Assembly: GCF_001895925.1 (NCBI RefSeq)
Contig: NZ_MPPI01000010.1
Span: forward strand, 62,001-126,000
Source: Phormidesmis priestleyi ULC007
Lineage (GTDB): Bacteria; Cyanobacteriota; Cyanobacteriia; Leptolyngbyales; Leptolyngbyaceae
Direction: 5' to 3'
DNA length: 64,000 bases
Made by a program: the position numbers and the translations under genes. The notes beneath the pieces are model-generated. The model saw only the letters and a program-made list of their open reading frames with translations. It made no database searches and had not been told where the DNA came from. Below, in pieces: positions 41,966 to 51,090 of the stretch; within the stretch, counting starts at the first letter, position 1, and every line of letters begins with the position of its first letter.

Positions 41966-44113
41966 GTGACTCTGAGCATACTTTCTAGTAGCGATTCAGA
42001 AAAACCTGCAATGAGCCTTGAGACGACCCAAGAGAATGCGACTAGTCCCGAACCAGAGAAATTATTACGCCGCCTGACCCATCGCATCCGTCGATCGCTA
42101 GAGCTAGAAGACATTCTTAAAGCAACAGTGATCGAAGTCGGTGAATTTTTGAGCAGCGATCGTGTGGCGGTTTATCAATTTCATGCGGACAACAGTGGTC
42201 AGGTAATCGCCGAATCGATTCGGGACGATCTCTTACCGTCTTTGCTAGGCGCAAACTTTCCAGACGAAGAAATTTCGACCGAAGCGCGAGAATTGATGGT
42301 GGAGTCGCAGGTCAGGTCGATCGTCAATGTCGCCTCTGGGCAAAGTGGGCAAAGCCGCTTACTGAATGACGAGACTGGGTTTGAGCCGATTCAATATTGC
42401 CCCGCAGAACCCGATCATCTCAGTCAGTTGTGCGAGATGGGCGTGCAGTCGTCACTAGTTTTACCGATCCTAAATCAAGATCAGCTTTGGGGCTTGTGGG
42501 TCTGTCACCACTGTGAGCCGCATCAAATTTCAGAGCATGAGCTGCAAACGGTGCAGTCCGTTGTCGATCAGGTGTCGATCGCGATCAGGCAATCTGTTCT
42601 CAAGCATCAAGTTCGTGAACTGGCAAATCGAGAAGCGGCCATTCATCGCATTTCTAGTTTGCTGCATTCTCTGTCTACGATCGAGCTTCAAGGTGCTTTA
42701 GAAGAAACCGTTGCCACGCTGCAAGGATCAGGCGGCAGACTGTGGATTCAAGCCGAACCCGTAGACTTGCAGAACCCGTCCGTTCTGAAAAACTCTAATG
42801 TACCGAGTAACTATATTCGGCTTTACACCTGTGGCATTCAGCCTCACTTTTCAGACCAGCCTCCTTATCATTTGATTGAGCAATGCAGCGTTTGGCAAAA
42901 GCACCTTAAATCGGGAGAGGCTCAAATTTGGGCGATCGACGATTTTTATCAAGAGTCCGATTTTCAAGACGTGCAATCTGCCTTTAGCGCTACGTCGGTG
43001 CGAGGCATTTTAATGATGCCGCTCTGGTATCGCCACCACCTGCTGGGATATCTGAGCATTTTTCGTAATGAAGCAATGCCTCAACAGGCTCACAGGTGGC
43101 TGTCTGAAGACATTGAGTTAGCTCACGCATTGGGCAAACAGTTTGCAACTGCCATTCAGCAACACGAAATGCATCAGCAGTTACACATTCTCAATGCCAG
43201 TCTAGAAGCCCAAGTGATTGAGCGCACAGCCCAACTGCAACAGGCAACCGAGCAACTCTCTCAGGCGTTTTACGATTTGCGTAAGACTCAGAGCCAGTTA
43301 ATTCAAACCGAGAAGATGTCGAGTTTGGGTGAGCTAGTCGCGGGTGTTGCTCACGAAATCAACAATCCGGTCAACTTTATCTATGGCAACCTCAACCATG
43401 TGAGTGAATATGCCTACGACCTGCTCACCTTGGTGAAAACCTATCAAGCTTGTTACCCCAACCCGATCGCTAAAGTAGTTGAACAGGCAGAAGAGATTGA
43501 TATTGACTTTCTCACCCAAGACTTGCCGAAAACCCTCGCTTCGATGAAAGTAGGAGCCGATCGGATTCGTCAAATCGTGCTGTCGCTGAGAAATTTCTCT
43601 CGCCTCGATCAATCGGAGATGAAGCCGAGCAACCTTCATGAAGGACTCGACAGCACCTTATTGATTTTGCAACATCGCCTCAAATCAAAGTCAGACCTGT
43701 TTGGCATTGAGTTAGTCAAAAACTATGGCGATCTCCCGATCGTAGAGTGCTATGCGGGGCAACTCAATCAAGTGTTTATGAATGTGATCAGTAATGCGAT
43801 CGATGCATTAGAAGAACACCTGAATACTCAAACACCCACGATCTCGATTCGGACTGAGCGGCTAGGAAACGATCGGGTCGTGATTTGCATTAGCGATAAC
43901 GGGCCCGGAATTCCTAAAGACGTGCAAGATAAAATGTTTGAAACGTTCTTCACTACCAAGCCGATCGGCAGGGGCACGGGCATGGGACTCTCGATCAGCC
44001 ACGAAATCGTCGTCGAGAAACATGGCGGCGTGTTTAAGTGCAACTCTCAGCCCGGACACGGCACAGAATTTTGGATTGAGATCCCAATTGATTCAAAGCA
44101 GCCGACTCTATAG
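41966..44113 (+). CDS. GAF-domain sensor histidine kinase
   Basis: A soluble kinase of up to 715 residues. A first GAF domain (about residues 45-215) resembles cyanobacteriochrome GAFs but has no Cys at the usual bilin position (CPAEPDHLSQL), so chromophore binding is doubtful. A second, weaker GAF-like region follows (about 225-395). After a short coiled coil come the HisKA box GELVAGVAHEINNPVNF and an ATPase domain (NVISNAIDAL, DNGPGIP, GTGMGLSIS). No receiver is fused or adjacent. The GTG start at 41966 is doubtful; an ATG at 42011 is a good alternative. It follows tilS closely. Confidence 0.88.
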   Translation: MTLSILSSSDSEKPAMSLETTQENATSPEPEKLLRRLTHRIRRSLELEDILKATVIEVGEFLSSDRVAVYQFHADNSGQVIAESIRDDLLPSLLGANFPDEEISTEARELMVESQVRSIVNVASGQSGQSRLLNDETGFEPIQYCPAEPDHLSQLCEMGVQSSLVLPILNQDQLWGLWVCHHCEPHQISEHELQTVQSVVDQVSIAIRQSVLKHQVRELANREAAIHRISSLLHSLSTIELQGALEETVATLQGSGGRLWIQAEPVDLQNPSVLKNSNVPSNYIRLYTCGIQPHFSDQPPYHLIEQCSVWQKHLKSGEAQIWAIDDFYQESDFQDVQSAFSATSVRGILMMPLWYRHHLLGYLSIFRNEAMPQQAHRWLSEDIELAHALGKQFATAIQQHEMHQQLHILNASLEAQVIERTAQLQQATEQLSQAFYDLRKTQSQLIQTEKMSSLGELVAGVAHEINNPVNFIYGNLNHVSEYAYDLLTLVKTYQACYPNPIAKVVEQAEEIDIDFLTQDLPKTLASMKVGADRIRQIVLSLRNFSRLDQSEMKPSNLHEGLDSTLLILQHRLKSKSDLFGIELVKNYGDLPIVECYAGQLNQVFMNVISNAIDALEEHLNTQTPTISIRTERLGNDRVVICISDNGPGIPKDVQDKMFETFFTTKPIGRGTGMGLSISHEIVVEKHGGVFKCNSQPGHGTEFWIEIPIDSKQPTL

Positions 44114-44141
44114 AGGCATCCTGAACGAATGTCTCTAGCCT

Positions 44142-45047
44142 CTAAGCATCTAAAACTCCTGCACTATAAGCATTAAAGCTATAGGCAAGCGCGGCTTTTT
44201 GAGCCGTTGATGGTTTCAGACTGCGATTAATTCCATTCGCCAGCGGCACTTTAAACCCACCCAGTTCTTCGGGCAAAAGCACGTAATGCGAATTTGGCTC
44301 AACAACAAGCTTTGAGCACTTCTTTGCAATGCCTGCATTTTCGAGCAGAGACTCTACTTCTTCTAAAGTCTGCTGATTTAAGTAGATCGAGTTTGCCCTA
44401 AAAGGAAAGACTTTTCTAGAGAGATTTCGCAAAATATGACCGGGGCAATTGCGATTGTGGAAAGAATTATTAAACACAAATGCTCCACCCGGCTTAAGAA
44501 CACGAGCAACCTCTAACAGTAATGCTTCAACTTTTTCTTGCTCAATATGCATCAATACTGCATTAGAAATAATCAAGTCTGCCGAATTATCTGCTAACGG
44601 CAAAGTCTCTGCTGAGTTGCAAATTAAATTGAACGTTGCAGATGGATAAAAATTATAAGCCTGTTTGAAATAAAGCAGTCGGCGGAGCAGAGGCTCTGAA
44701 ATATCAATTCCATAATATTGAGCGCAGGAAAGATTCTTTTCTTTTGAAAGATTGATTGACGTTCTGCCATAACCACAGCCGATTTCAAGAATCGTTTCAA
44801 AATGACGATCGTGAGGAAATCGATTCCAGAGACCGCCAATTTTTCCGGTGATTTGCTGATAGTCGATCGTCTTTAAAACATCCTGACTGAGTTCTTCGGC
44901 TTTCTGAGTTTGATAATAGATCGACCCAATTTTGTCCCACAACTGCTTTTGTTCAGCAGCGCTCAAAAGCTCATAATCTTTAGGAAAAAAGATGCCATCG
45001 TATTGTTGAAAATTTTCCTGTAGTCGGGAGTTGATTGAGATAGACAC
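44142..45047 (-). CDS. class I SAM-dependent methyltransferase
   Basis: A 301-residue soluble enzyme with a Rossmann methyltransferase domain. Motif I is LEIGCGYGRTSINLS (about residue 87). The acidic residue after strand 2 lies in YYGIDISEPLL. The post-I region includes ADLIISNAVLMHIE and the VLKPGGAFVFNN strand. The substrate is unknown. A GTG start is preceded by GGAG nine bases away. It is transcribed opposite to its neighbours and its lower GC content hints at possible acquisition, though this was not measured. Confidence 0.82.
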   Translation of the reverse strand: MSISINSRLQENFQQYDGIFFPKDYELLSAAEQKQLWDKIGSIYYQTQKAEELSQDVLKTIDYQQITGKIGGLWNRFPHDRHFETILEIGCGYGRTSINLSKEKNLSCAQYYGIDISEPLLRRLLYFKQAYNFYPSATFNLICNSAETLPLADNSADLIISNAVLMHIEQEKVEALLLEVARVLKPGGAFVFNNSFHNRNCPGHILRNLSRKVFPFRANSIYLNQQTLEEVESLLENAGIAKKCSKLVVEPNSHYVLLPEELGGFKVPLANGINRSLKPSTAQKAALAYSFNAYSAGVLDA

Positions 45048-45391
45048 TATAGATAGCTCCGGGGTTTAAGATAGATCACGAATCTCTGAAAAGTGGTTTA
45101 TCGACGATCAGAGTTTGGTCTTATGAGGATGTTTGAAAAGTCGTCGTTCATCGCATTCACCTGCCCTGCACTGAAGTCCGGGCTAACCGTGCGAAGTCCG
45201 TTTCAGTAGATTTGCCTAGAGCTTGCTAACTTTGTCCTTGCTAGAAAAACTTTCTCAGTATTAACTCTCGTCTACTTTTGTAGCAAATTTTCTGTTGATT
45301 AGAACAATCGACATGAATTTTAGCGTTTTGTTAAAGCGCGATCGCGATTCAAAAAGCTCAATTGCTTTAATCCCTTCGATACACTAGAGAA
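45048..45391. other. divergent intergenic region methyltransferase/mutL
   Basis: About 340 A/T-rich bases with no gene or clear hairpin. TACACT shortly before the mutL ATG could be a -10 box. Nothing else stands out. Confidence 0.4.
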
Positions 45392-47086
45392 ATGGGGTTT
45401 AACATTCAGCCATTGCCCACCGAAGTCGTGCATCTAATTGCGGCTGGAGAAGTGATCGACTCTCTGGCAGCCGTGGTGCGAGAATTGGTGGAAAATTCGA
45501 TCGACGCTGGGGCAACTCGCATTACTGTTTCTCTCTGGGCTGACCAGTGGCGAGTGCGCGTGGCCGACAACGGCGCAGGCATGGATTTAGACACGCTGAA
45601 GCAAGCCGCCTTACCCCACACCACGAGCAAAATTCACGATCGCCAAGATCTTTGGAATATTCGCAGTCTCGGTTTTCGGGGCGAGGCGCTCCACAGTCTG
45701 TCACAGCTATCGCAATTAGAGATTCTCAGCCGCTCCGCTACCGCAACTCAAGGCTGGCGACTGCTTTATAACGCTGAAGGAGAGTCAATTCAGGTCGAGA
45801 CAGCGGCGATCGCACCCGGTACGATCGTCACGGTTGATCACCTGTTTGGCAATTGGTCAGCCCGTCGCCAGGGTTTGCCCGCGATCGCGCAGCAGATTCG
45901 ATCCGTTCAGTCCATGATTCAGCAGATTGCGCTCAGTCATCCTCACGTGACCTGGCAAGTGCAGCAAAACGATCGAGAATGGTTTAACGTTTGGGCTGGC
46001 GAAACTGCTCGAAAAATCTTGCCCCAGATTCTAAGAGGGGTGCAGATCGGAGATTTGCAAGAAACTACGTTAGAAGTCCCTACTCCTGAAGAAACGGATT
46101 CCTCATCGTCGGTTTATGTGCTTTTGGGACTGCCCGATCGCTGTCATCGACACCGCCCAGACTGGGTGCGAGTGGCGATCAATGGTCGATTTGTAGACAT
46201 CCCAGAGTTAGAACAAACCATTTTGGGAGCGTTTCGGAAGACTCTGCCGAGAGAACGCCATCCGGTCTGCGTCGTGCATCTTCAGGTGCCGCCCGCGCAC
46301 ATTGACTGGAACCGTCACCCCGCAAAAGCTGAGATTTATTTGCATCACCTGAGTCACTGGCAATTGCACGTTACCCAAGCCATTGAGCAAACCTTACGCC
46401 TCAAGCCTGAGTCGCTGTCTGAAAACCTCTACTCAGAGCGAGTCGGCAATCTGCTTAAAACGGCTGAGTCAGAAGGCGGCTACACCGTCAATCGAGAAAT
46501 TCAGCCAGTTCAGCCCGAAGCAAGTACACCCGCTTCTTTGTCTTTAGTGCGGGCGATCGCCCAAGTTCACAATCGCTATATCTTGGCAGAACACCCGGCA
46601 GGAATGTGGTTAGTTGAGCAACATATCGCCCATGAGCGAGTGCTTTATGAGCAAGTGTGCGATCGCTGGCAGTTAGCGCCATTAGAGCCTGCAATCATTC
46701 TCAATCACTTATCAACGGCTCAACTTGAACAGCTAGAACGCTTAGGGCTAGACGTAGAACCTTTTGGTGAACAACTTTGGGCCATTCGGACTGTGCCTGC
46801 AATGCTGGTCGATCGAGACGATTGCGCCGAAGCTTTGATAGAACTGAGCCTGGGAGGTGATTTGCAATCTGCCCAGGTTGCCACCGCTTGCCGCAGCGCC
46901 ATTCGCAACGGAACGCCTTTGAGCCTGACTGAGATGCAAACCCTATTGGATCAGTGGCAGCAAACTCGCAATCCGCGCACCTGTCCTCACGGGCGACCGA
47001 TTCACCTATCTTTAGAAGAAACATCACTGGCACGCTTCTTTCGTCGCCATTGGGTGATTGGCAAAAGTCATGGACTCGAGAAATAA
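45392..47086 (+). CDS. mutL: DNA mismatch repair protein MutL
   Basis: A 564-residue GHL-type ATPase coordinating mismatch repair. The N-terminal ATPase shows IAAGEVIDS, ELVENSIDAGA, DNGAGM and TSKI followed by GFRGEALHS. The C-terminal domain ends with CPHGRPIHLSLE. No DQHA(X)2E(X)4E endonuclease motif is seen; the equivalent place reads VEQHIAHERVLYE, which is a partial form. The family is often somewhat longer. It appears monocistronic. Confidence 0.95.
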   Translation: MGFNIQPLPTEVVHLIAAGEVIDSLAAVVRELVENSIDAGATRITVSLWADQWRVRVADNGAGMDLDTLKQAALPHTTSKIHDRQDLWNIRSLGFRGEALHSLSQLSQLEILSRSATATQGWRLLYNAEGESIQVETAAIAPGTIVTVDHLFGNWSARRQGLPAIAQQIRSVQSMIQQIALSHPHVTWQVQQNDREWFNVWAGETARKILPQILRGVQIGDLQETTLEVPTPEETDSSSSVYVLLGLPDRCHRHRPDWVRVAINGRFVDIPELEQTILGAFRKTLPRERHPVCVVHLQVPPAHIDWNRHPAKAEIYLHHLSHWQLHVTQAIEQTLRLKPESLSENLYSERVGNLLKTAESEGGYTVNREIQPVQPEASTPASLSLVRAIAQVHNRYILAEHPAGMWLVEQHIAHERVLYEQVCDRWQLAPLEPAIILNHLSTAQLEQLERLGLDVEPFGEQLWAIRTVPAMLVDRDDCAEALIELSLGGDLQSAQVATACRSAIRNGTPLSLTEMQTLLDQWQQTRNPRTCPHGRPIHLSLEETSLARFFRRHWVIGKSHGLEK

Positions 47087-47204
47087 CTAATTCGCGAAGG
47101 TTAATTGCTGATTGAGAGCTTAGTGAATGCACATTACCAAGGTTTTTCAGCCTAACGGCTCAAATCAGCGGTGGCAGTAACTCCTGCTACCTCAACAGCA
47201 GCTT

Positions 47205-47720
47205 TTAACCGTCCGCTGCATTCGATTTGTCAGCCTCTTCTTCCAAGGCATACCGCAGCATGCTGAGTTTTTGTGCAAGTTGACACGTATCTTCGATAAT
47301 CTCCATAATCTCAGTGAAGTTTAAGGACGCGACGCTAGTAGACAAACCATCGTTGGTGAACCAGAGCAAATGTAACTGACCAGGTTGAAGCGAGGACGTT
47401 TCGAGGTGCTTAATCACGGAATATATACGATTTAAGCGCTCAAAAATACTTCCATCTCCTTTCTTAAAGAGTTCCGTAGCCGTTGCCTTTCTGAAAAAAT
47501 CAAACGATTGGTAGCTACATGACAAAGCAGTTTCAAGGTACGACATAGCTAGGAAGTAGGTGGAGACGCTTCTTTCCCCTGTGATAAATTCTTCCAACTG
47601 CTCATGCGCTAGTTCATACTCGCGAAGGGCATGTTCTGCTCGGCGAATGACAGTGAATAGGAGCGGTTTTGGCTCGTCTGTGATTGGGCTACCAAAGATG
47701 GGGTTTAGTATACAATTCAC
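47205..47720 (-). CDS. hypothetical protein
   Basis: A 171-residue soluble protein, predicted mostly helical (VIRRAEHALREYELAHEQLEEF; ALEEEADKS at the end). I do not recognise it. The spacing of helices and aromatic residues recalls HEPN-like or AbiV-like helical bundles but no catalytic motif is clear. The start codon is GTG and no strong ribosome site precedes it. It is isolated between mutL and the secreted SH3-like gene. Confidence 0.6.
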   Translation of the reverse strand: MNCILNPIFGSPITDEPKPLLFTVIRRAEHALREYELAHEQLEEFITGERSVSTYFLAMSYLETALSCSYQSFDFFRKATATELFKKGDGSIFERLNRIYSVIKHLETSSLQPGQLHLLWFTNDGLSTSVASLNFTEIMEIIEDTCQLAQKLSMLRYALEEEADKSNAADG

Positions 47721-48188
47721 GAGGCAGCACTGACACTGATCAAATTTTGGCGCAATTGAGCGAAGTCCGTGGGTCGTAAACTTGGAGAAATCCCGAGCAA
47801 CGAATTTGTCAAGCGCTTAGTTGCTAAGTGGCATCTTCTTCCTCTGGCTACCATTTAATTAGCCTGACTTTTCCTGTGTGGTTCATCTAGTGATTCAGAA
47901 GATTAGGCTGATATCTTCGCTGTCTAACTCCCCGAAAACGCAAGTTGATCGCACCCCTTTCAGCATAAACATCAAAATTGGGTGGTTAGACTGACAGCTT
48001 GCAGTTTAAGCCTCGATCGAGCGACCCAATCCAACACGCTACCCAAATCACCCGTTTCTTCAAACTTAATCGACTCTACACAAAATTTGAAATGCTACAT
48101 CTTTGGGATTCGGGTGTTTGCGTGGCATAATTTCATGCAGAAACAAAACGCGAAAACCCTTTTTTGATGGGAGTGAGGAGCTTAATCA
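47721..48188. other. intergenic region before the SH3-like gene
   Basis: About 470 bases without a supportable gene; a 61-codon frame at 47982-48167 looks spurious. The GAGTGAGGAG ribosome site of the next gene lies at the right end. Confidence 0.45.
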
Positions 48189-48758
48189 ATGATCAATATT
48201 CAAATGAAACGATTCAACCCTGCGATCGCCGGACTTGCCCTGATTGCCATGACCGGAGCAACAACCCCAGCGTTTGCTCAAACCCCAGCCGCCGCCCCGC
48301 CACTCAACGGGCAGTGCCGCGAAGCAAAAGTGTCTACCCCGATTTTTAGTCAACGATCGTCCACGAGTTCCACAGTTTCGCTCCTAGCTACGGCTCAAAG
48401 AGTCACGCTGGCAGAAAACGCGGTAACTGATGGATTCATCTTGGTGAGTACACCCAGCAAAGGCTTTGTTCAAGCGGTCAACCTCAGAGCCTGTTCGGGT
48501 CCGCCTCCTAATGACAAAGGACTGTGCCGCCGCGTAGTCCAGCCTCAAGGTTTAATTATTCGGCAAGGGCCAAACACTACCTCGGCGATCGTCGGTGGCG
48601 CAGACTTTAACAGCCAGGTTTTTGTGACGACAAACCCTGCAACGGCAAGGACTGCCTCAGATGGTCGCATTTGGGTGCAAATCGCTAGACCAGCGGCGGG
48701 TTGGGTTTCTAACGGCTTTCAAAACACTGCGGGCAGCAACTTGGTGTTTTGCCAATAG
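48189..48758 (+). CDS. secreted protein with two SH3-like (SH3b) domains
   Basis: A 189-residue exported protein. A signal peptide of about 30 residues ends at the cleavage site AFAQ. The mature part has two SH3b-like repeats, at about 45-95 and 110-185. The second contains the typical LIIRQGPNTTSAIVG. Four Cys, one near each end of the repeats, may pair in the periplasm. Such domains bind peptides or cell-wall components. A strong GTGAGGAG ribosome site precedes the ATG. Confidence 0.82.
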   Translation: MINIQMKRFNPAIAGLALIAMTGATTPAFAQTPAAAPPLNGQCREAKVSTPIFSQRSSTSSTVSLLATAQRVTLAENAVTDGFILVSTPSKGFVQAVNLRACSGPPPNDKGLCRRVVQPQGLIIRQGPNTTSAIVGGADFNSQVFVTTNPATARTASDGRIWVQIARPAAGWVSNGFQNTAGSNLVFCQ

Positions 48759-48781
48759 AAGGGTTTCTGAAACCTCTGTAA

Positions 48782-48816
48782 AAACCTGGATCTTCAGCGT
48801 GATCCAGGTTTCTTTT
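48782..48816 (+). terminator. terminator after the SH3-like gene
   Basis: AAACCTGGATC (48782-48792) pairs perfectly with GATCCAGGTTT (48801-48811) around an eight-base loop and is followed by CTTTTC. Confidence 0.8.
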
Positions 48817-48910
48817 CGTCTGTTAGCATTCGTTAATCTCCGCTGTTTGCTGAGTGGAAATTGACCTAAAATTTAGTGCAGAGATTTGTCAAGCTTTTGG
48901 AAACTGTTTT

Positions 48911-49237
48911 ATGACTAAAACCCTTTTAGAAGCGGTTAAGGCCGGAGTGGTTGGGTCAGTGGCTGCACCCGAAAAGACGAGTCAAACGGTGCGGAAGACC
49001 AGCCCCAACTATAAAGTGATCGTGTTAAATGATGATTTCAACACCTTTGAGCATGTGTCAGAATGCTTGATCAAATATATTCCTAATATGACGGGCGATC
49101 GGGCTTGGAAACTCACAAACCAAGTGCATTTTGACGGGCAGGCAACGGTGTGGGTCGGTCAATTAGAGCAAGCAGAGCTTTATCATATGCAGCTTGGCAT
49201 GGAGGGACTGACGTTAGCCCCCTTAGAGACTGCTTGA
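48911..49237 (+). CDS. clpS: ATP-dependent Clp protease adaptor ClpS
   Basis: A 108-residue N-recognin that hands N-degron proteins to the Clp protease. The ATG at 48911 gives the right length; an in-frame ATG at 48854 would add 19 residues unlike the family. The conserved segments VIVLNDDFNTFEHV, GDRAWKLTNQVHFDGQATVWVG and EQAELYHMQL are present. Cyanobacteria may have two ClpS forms; which one this is cannot be settled here. DUF2103 follows 41 bases later. Confidence 0.93.
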   Translation: MTKTLLEAVKAGVVGSVAAPEKTSQTVRKTSPNYKVIVLNDDFNTFEHVSECLIKYIPNMTGDRAWKLTNQVHFDGQATVWVGQLEQAELYHMQLGMEGLTLAPLETA

Positions 49238-49278
49238 ACGATAAAATTAAGGAGGAAGGCTAAGGCTAAACTACAAGT

Positions 49279-49569
49279 ATGGGAAATTCTAGCGGCAGGG
49301 TAGTGCTTAATCACTCCACTCACATTCCTGGCTTAATTTCCCGACTAGAGAAGTTGGTCAAACACGACGAAATCAGCACCATTACGCCTGGTGTAATCGC
49401 TTCTGTGCGATCGCATTCTCCCCATTTTAAGTTGAAAGTCTCGGTGCCGATTCGGGGCGGCTATAAGCTGATTGCTCGTCAAGGCAAAACCGTGCAAGAG
49501 GTGTTTATCTTGACGACGCTGGCACAAGATTTGTTAGAAGCGGCGATCGCTCAGGTGATCAAAAAATAG
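49279..49569 (+). CDS. DUF2103 family protein
   Basis: A 96-residue soluble protein. NHSTHIPGLI near the N-terminus and VSVPIRGGYKLIARQGKTVQEVFI match DUF2103, described as a putative metal-binding family from its conserved His residues. It follows clpS closely and may share its transcript. Function is unknown. Confidence 0.78.
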   Translation: MGNSSGRVVLNHSTHIPGLISRLEKLVKHDEISTITPGVIASVRSHSPHFKLKVSVPIRGGYKLIARQGKTVQEVFILTTLAQDLLEAAIAQVIKK

Positions 49570-49587
49570 CGATCGCCCTGCTTAGAA

Positions 49588-49908
49588 TTACTCCGTTTGT
49601 TTAGCCCGAACTGAAATTCGGTGAAGCGGTAAACTGAGCGCACAAGAAAAAGTCAACAAAAAGGAAAAGACCGCCGTAAACTTCAGGCTCAATGCGGCAA
49701 TCTCCCAATCAGGTGAGATCGATTTTTGGGCAGCGATCGCCATGCAGTGCACAATCCAATAAGCAAACGTCATCGAAAACAGCACATGGTTTGTGTTATC
49801 GGGATCATCGCTCTCGTCTTGTTTACTATTAACTAGAATATAAAGACCTAACACGCTCGCAAAGTAAGAAAGGAGTTGTAAATGCTCGTGCCAAACCGGA
49901 TGCGCCAT
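49588..49908 (-). CDS. small membrane protein
   Basis: A 106-residue protein with three predicted membrane helices (about residues 10-27, 42-60 and 72-95) and an acidic loop DESDDPDNTNH between the first two. I do not recognise a family. It converges on DUF2103, with 18 bases between the stops. Confidence 0.65.
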   Translation of the reverse strand: MAHPVWHEHLQLLSYFASVLGLYILVNSKQDESDDPDNTNHVLFSMTFAYWIVHCMAIAAQKSISPDWEIAALSLKFTAVFSFLLTFSCALSLPLHRISVRAKQTE

Positions 49909-50042
49909 GAGTGTTTTATCAGAATTTACATGTGCAGATCAGTCTAAAGGATGAGAGATCTACTTCTGAACAATTCTTACAAACGGCAATATTTGACACC
50001 ATTTAGTTACAAAACTAAAGACATTTTGAAGTTAACGATTGA

Positions 50043-50960
50043 ATGGATTTACCGCTGATCTATCACCCTGACTACGTTGCGCCATTGCCCAGGGATCATC
50101 GTTTCCCAATAGCAAAATTTAAGAAACTTTACGAGATGCTATTAGCAGACGGCGTGGCGGCGGCATCCCAGTTTTATTCTCCGGTGCGTCCTCCTCAAGA
50201 GCAGATCGAGTTAGTCCATGTGGCCGAGTATGTGCAGGCATATTGTGACGGCACGCTTGATCCAAAAGCTCAACGGCGCATTGGGTTGCCCTGGAGTCGG
50301 GCTTTGGTGAACCGCACTTGTATCGCGGTTGGCGGCACGATGCTCACTGCCGAGTTAGCACTTCAGCAAGGGTTGGCATGCAACACAGCAGGCGGCACTC
50401 ATCATGCGTTTCCTAGCTATGGATCGGGGTTTTGTATTTTTAATGATTTGGCGATCGCGGCCCGTCACCTGCAAACCACAAAGCGAGTCGAGAAAATCTT
50501 GATCGTGGATTTAGATGTCCATCAGGGCGACGGCACTGCGTTTATTTTTCGTGAAGATGCTAATGTGTTCACGTTTTCAATGCATTGTGAGAGCAACTTT
50601 CCAGGCAGCAAGCAGCAGAGCGATCTCGATGTGCCGCTGGCTCAAGGCATGGAAGACGATGAATATCTGCAAACCCTAGCCACCTACCTGCCAGATTTGC
50701 TCACTCAAATCAAGCCGGATCTGGTGTTTTATGACGCAGGTGTTGACCCGCATATGTGCGATCGTCTAGGCAAACTCTCTCTCACTGATACTGGATTATT
50801 TCGTCGCGAGATGCAAGTTTTAACAACCTGTGTTTCGTTAGGCTATCCGATCGCTTGTGTGATTGGCGGCGGCTATGCCGATGACCTGGATGCTTTGGTC
50901 TATCGGCATTCGCTTTTGCATCGGGCAGCGAGTGACGTTTATCGTCAATATCGGCTCTAA
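50043..50960 (+). CDS. histone deacetylase superfamily hydrolase
   Basis: A 305-residue zinc-dependent deacetylase-fold enzyme, in bacteria acting on acetylpolyamines or other acetylated amines. Catalytic and metal-binding motifs are intact: GGTHHAFPSYGSGFC (tandem His), VDLDVHQGDGT (Asp and His ligands), YDAGVDPH (Asp ligand) and the substrate Tyr in IGGGYADD. Length fits a single catalytic domain. It lies directly before the restriction-modification module, with no sign of functional linkage. Confidence 0.9.
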   Translation: MDLPLIYHPDYVAPLPRDHRFPIAKFKKLYEMLLADGVAAASQFYSPVRPPQEQIELVHVAEYVQAYCDGTLDPKAQRRIGLPWSRALVNRTCIAVGGTMLTAELALQQGLACNTAGGTHHAFPSYGSGFCIFNDLAIAARHLQTTKRVEKILIVDLDVHQGDGTAFIFREDANVFTFSMHCESNFPGSKQQSDLDVPLAQGMEDDEYLQTLATYLPDLLTQIKPDLVFYDAGVDPHMCDRLGKLSLTDTGLFRREMQVLTTCVSLGYPIACVIGGGYADDLDALVYRHSLLHRAASDVYRQYRL

Positions 50961-51034
50961 TTAAGGGTTCGTTGTGCTGCTAGATTGAGGGTGAAATGCG
51001 GTTGCTATCAATTCTGGGTTTCTTGGTATACAAA

Positions 51035-51051
51035 TATCCTAAAATAGGATA
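51035..51051. promoter_or_regulatory. C-box-like palindrome upstream of the methyltransferase gene
   Basis: TATCCTAAAATAGGATA is a 17-base perfect palindrome centred on AAA, 40 bases before the methyltransferase ATG. Its 15-base core matches a site upstream of the controller gene at 53365-53379 in 14 of 15 positions when reversed. It probably binds the controller protein and may repress or balance the methyltransferase. Confidence 0.7.
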
Positions 51052-51090
51052 AATTTGCATAAGTCATAGTTTGAAGAGCCGCAAGGATCA

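Noticed and set aside
46701-47132. A 143-codon frame antisense to the mutL C-terminal region
   Set aside because: Shadow of a well-supported gene.
47982-48167. A 61-codon frame upstream of the SH3-like gene
   Set aside because: No ribosome site or family features; likely chance in leader DNA.
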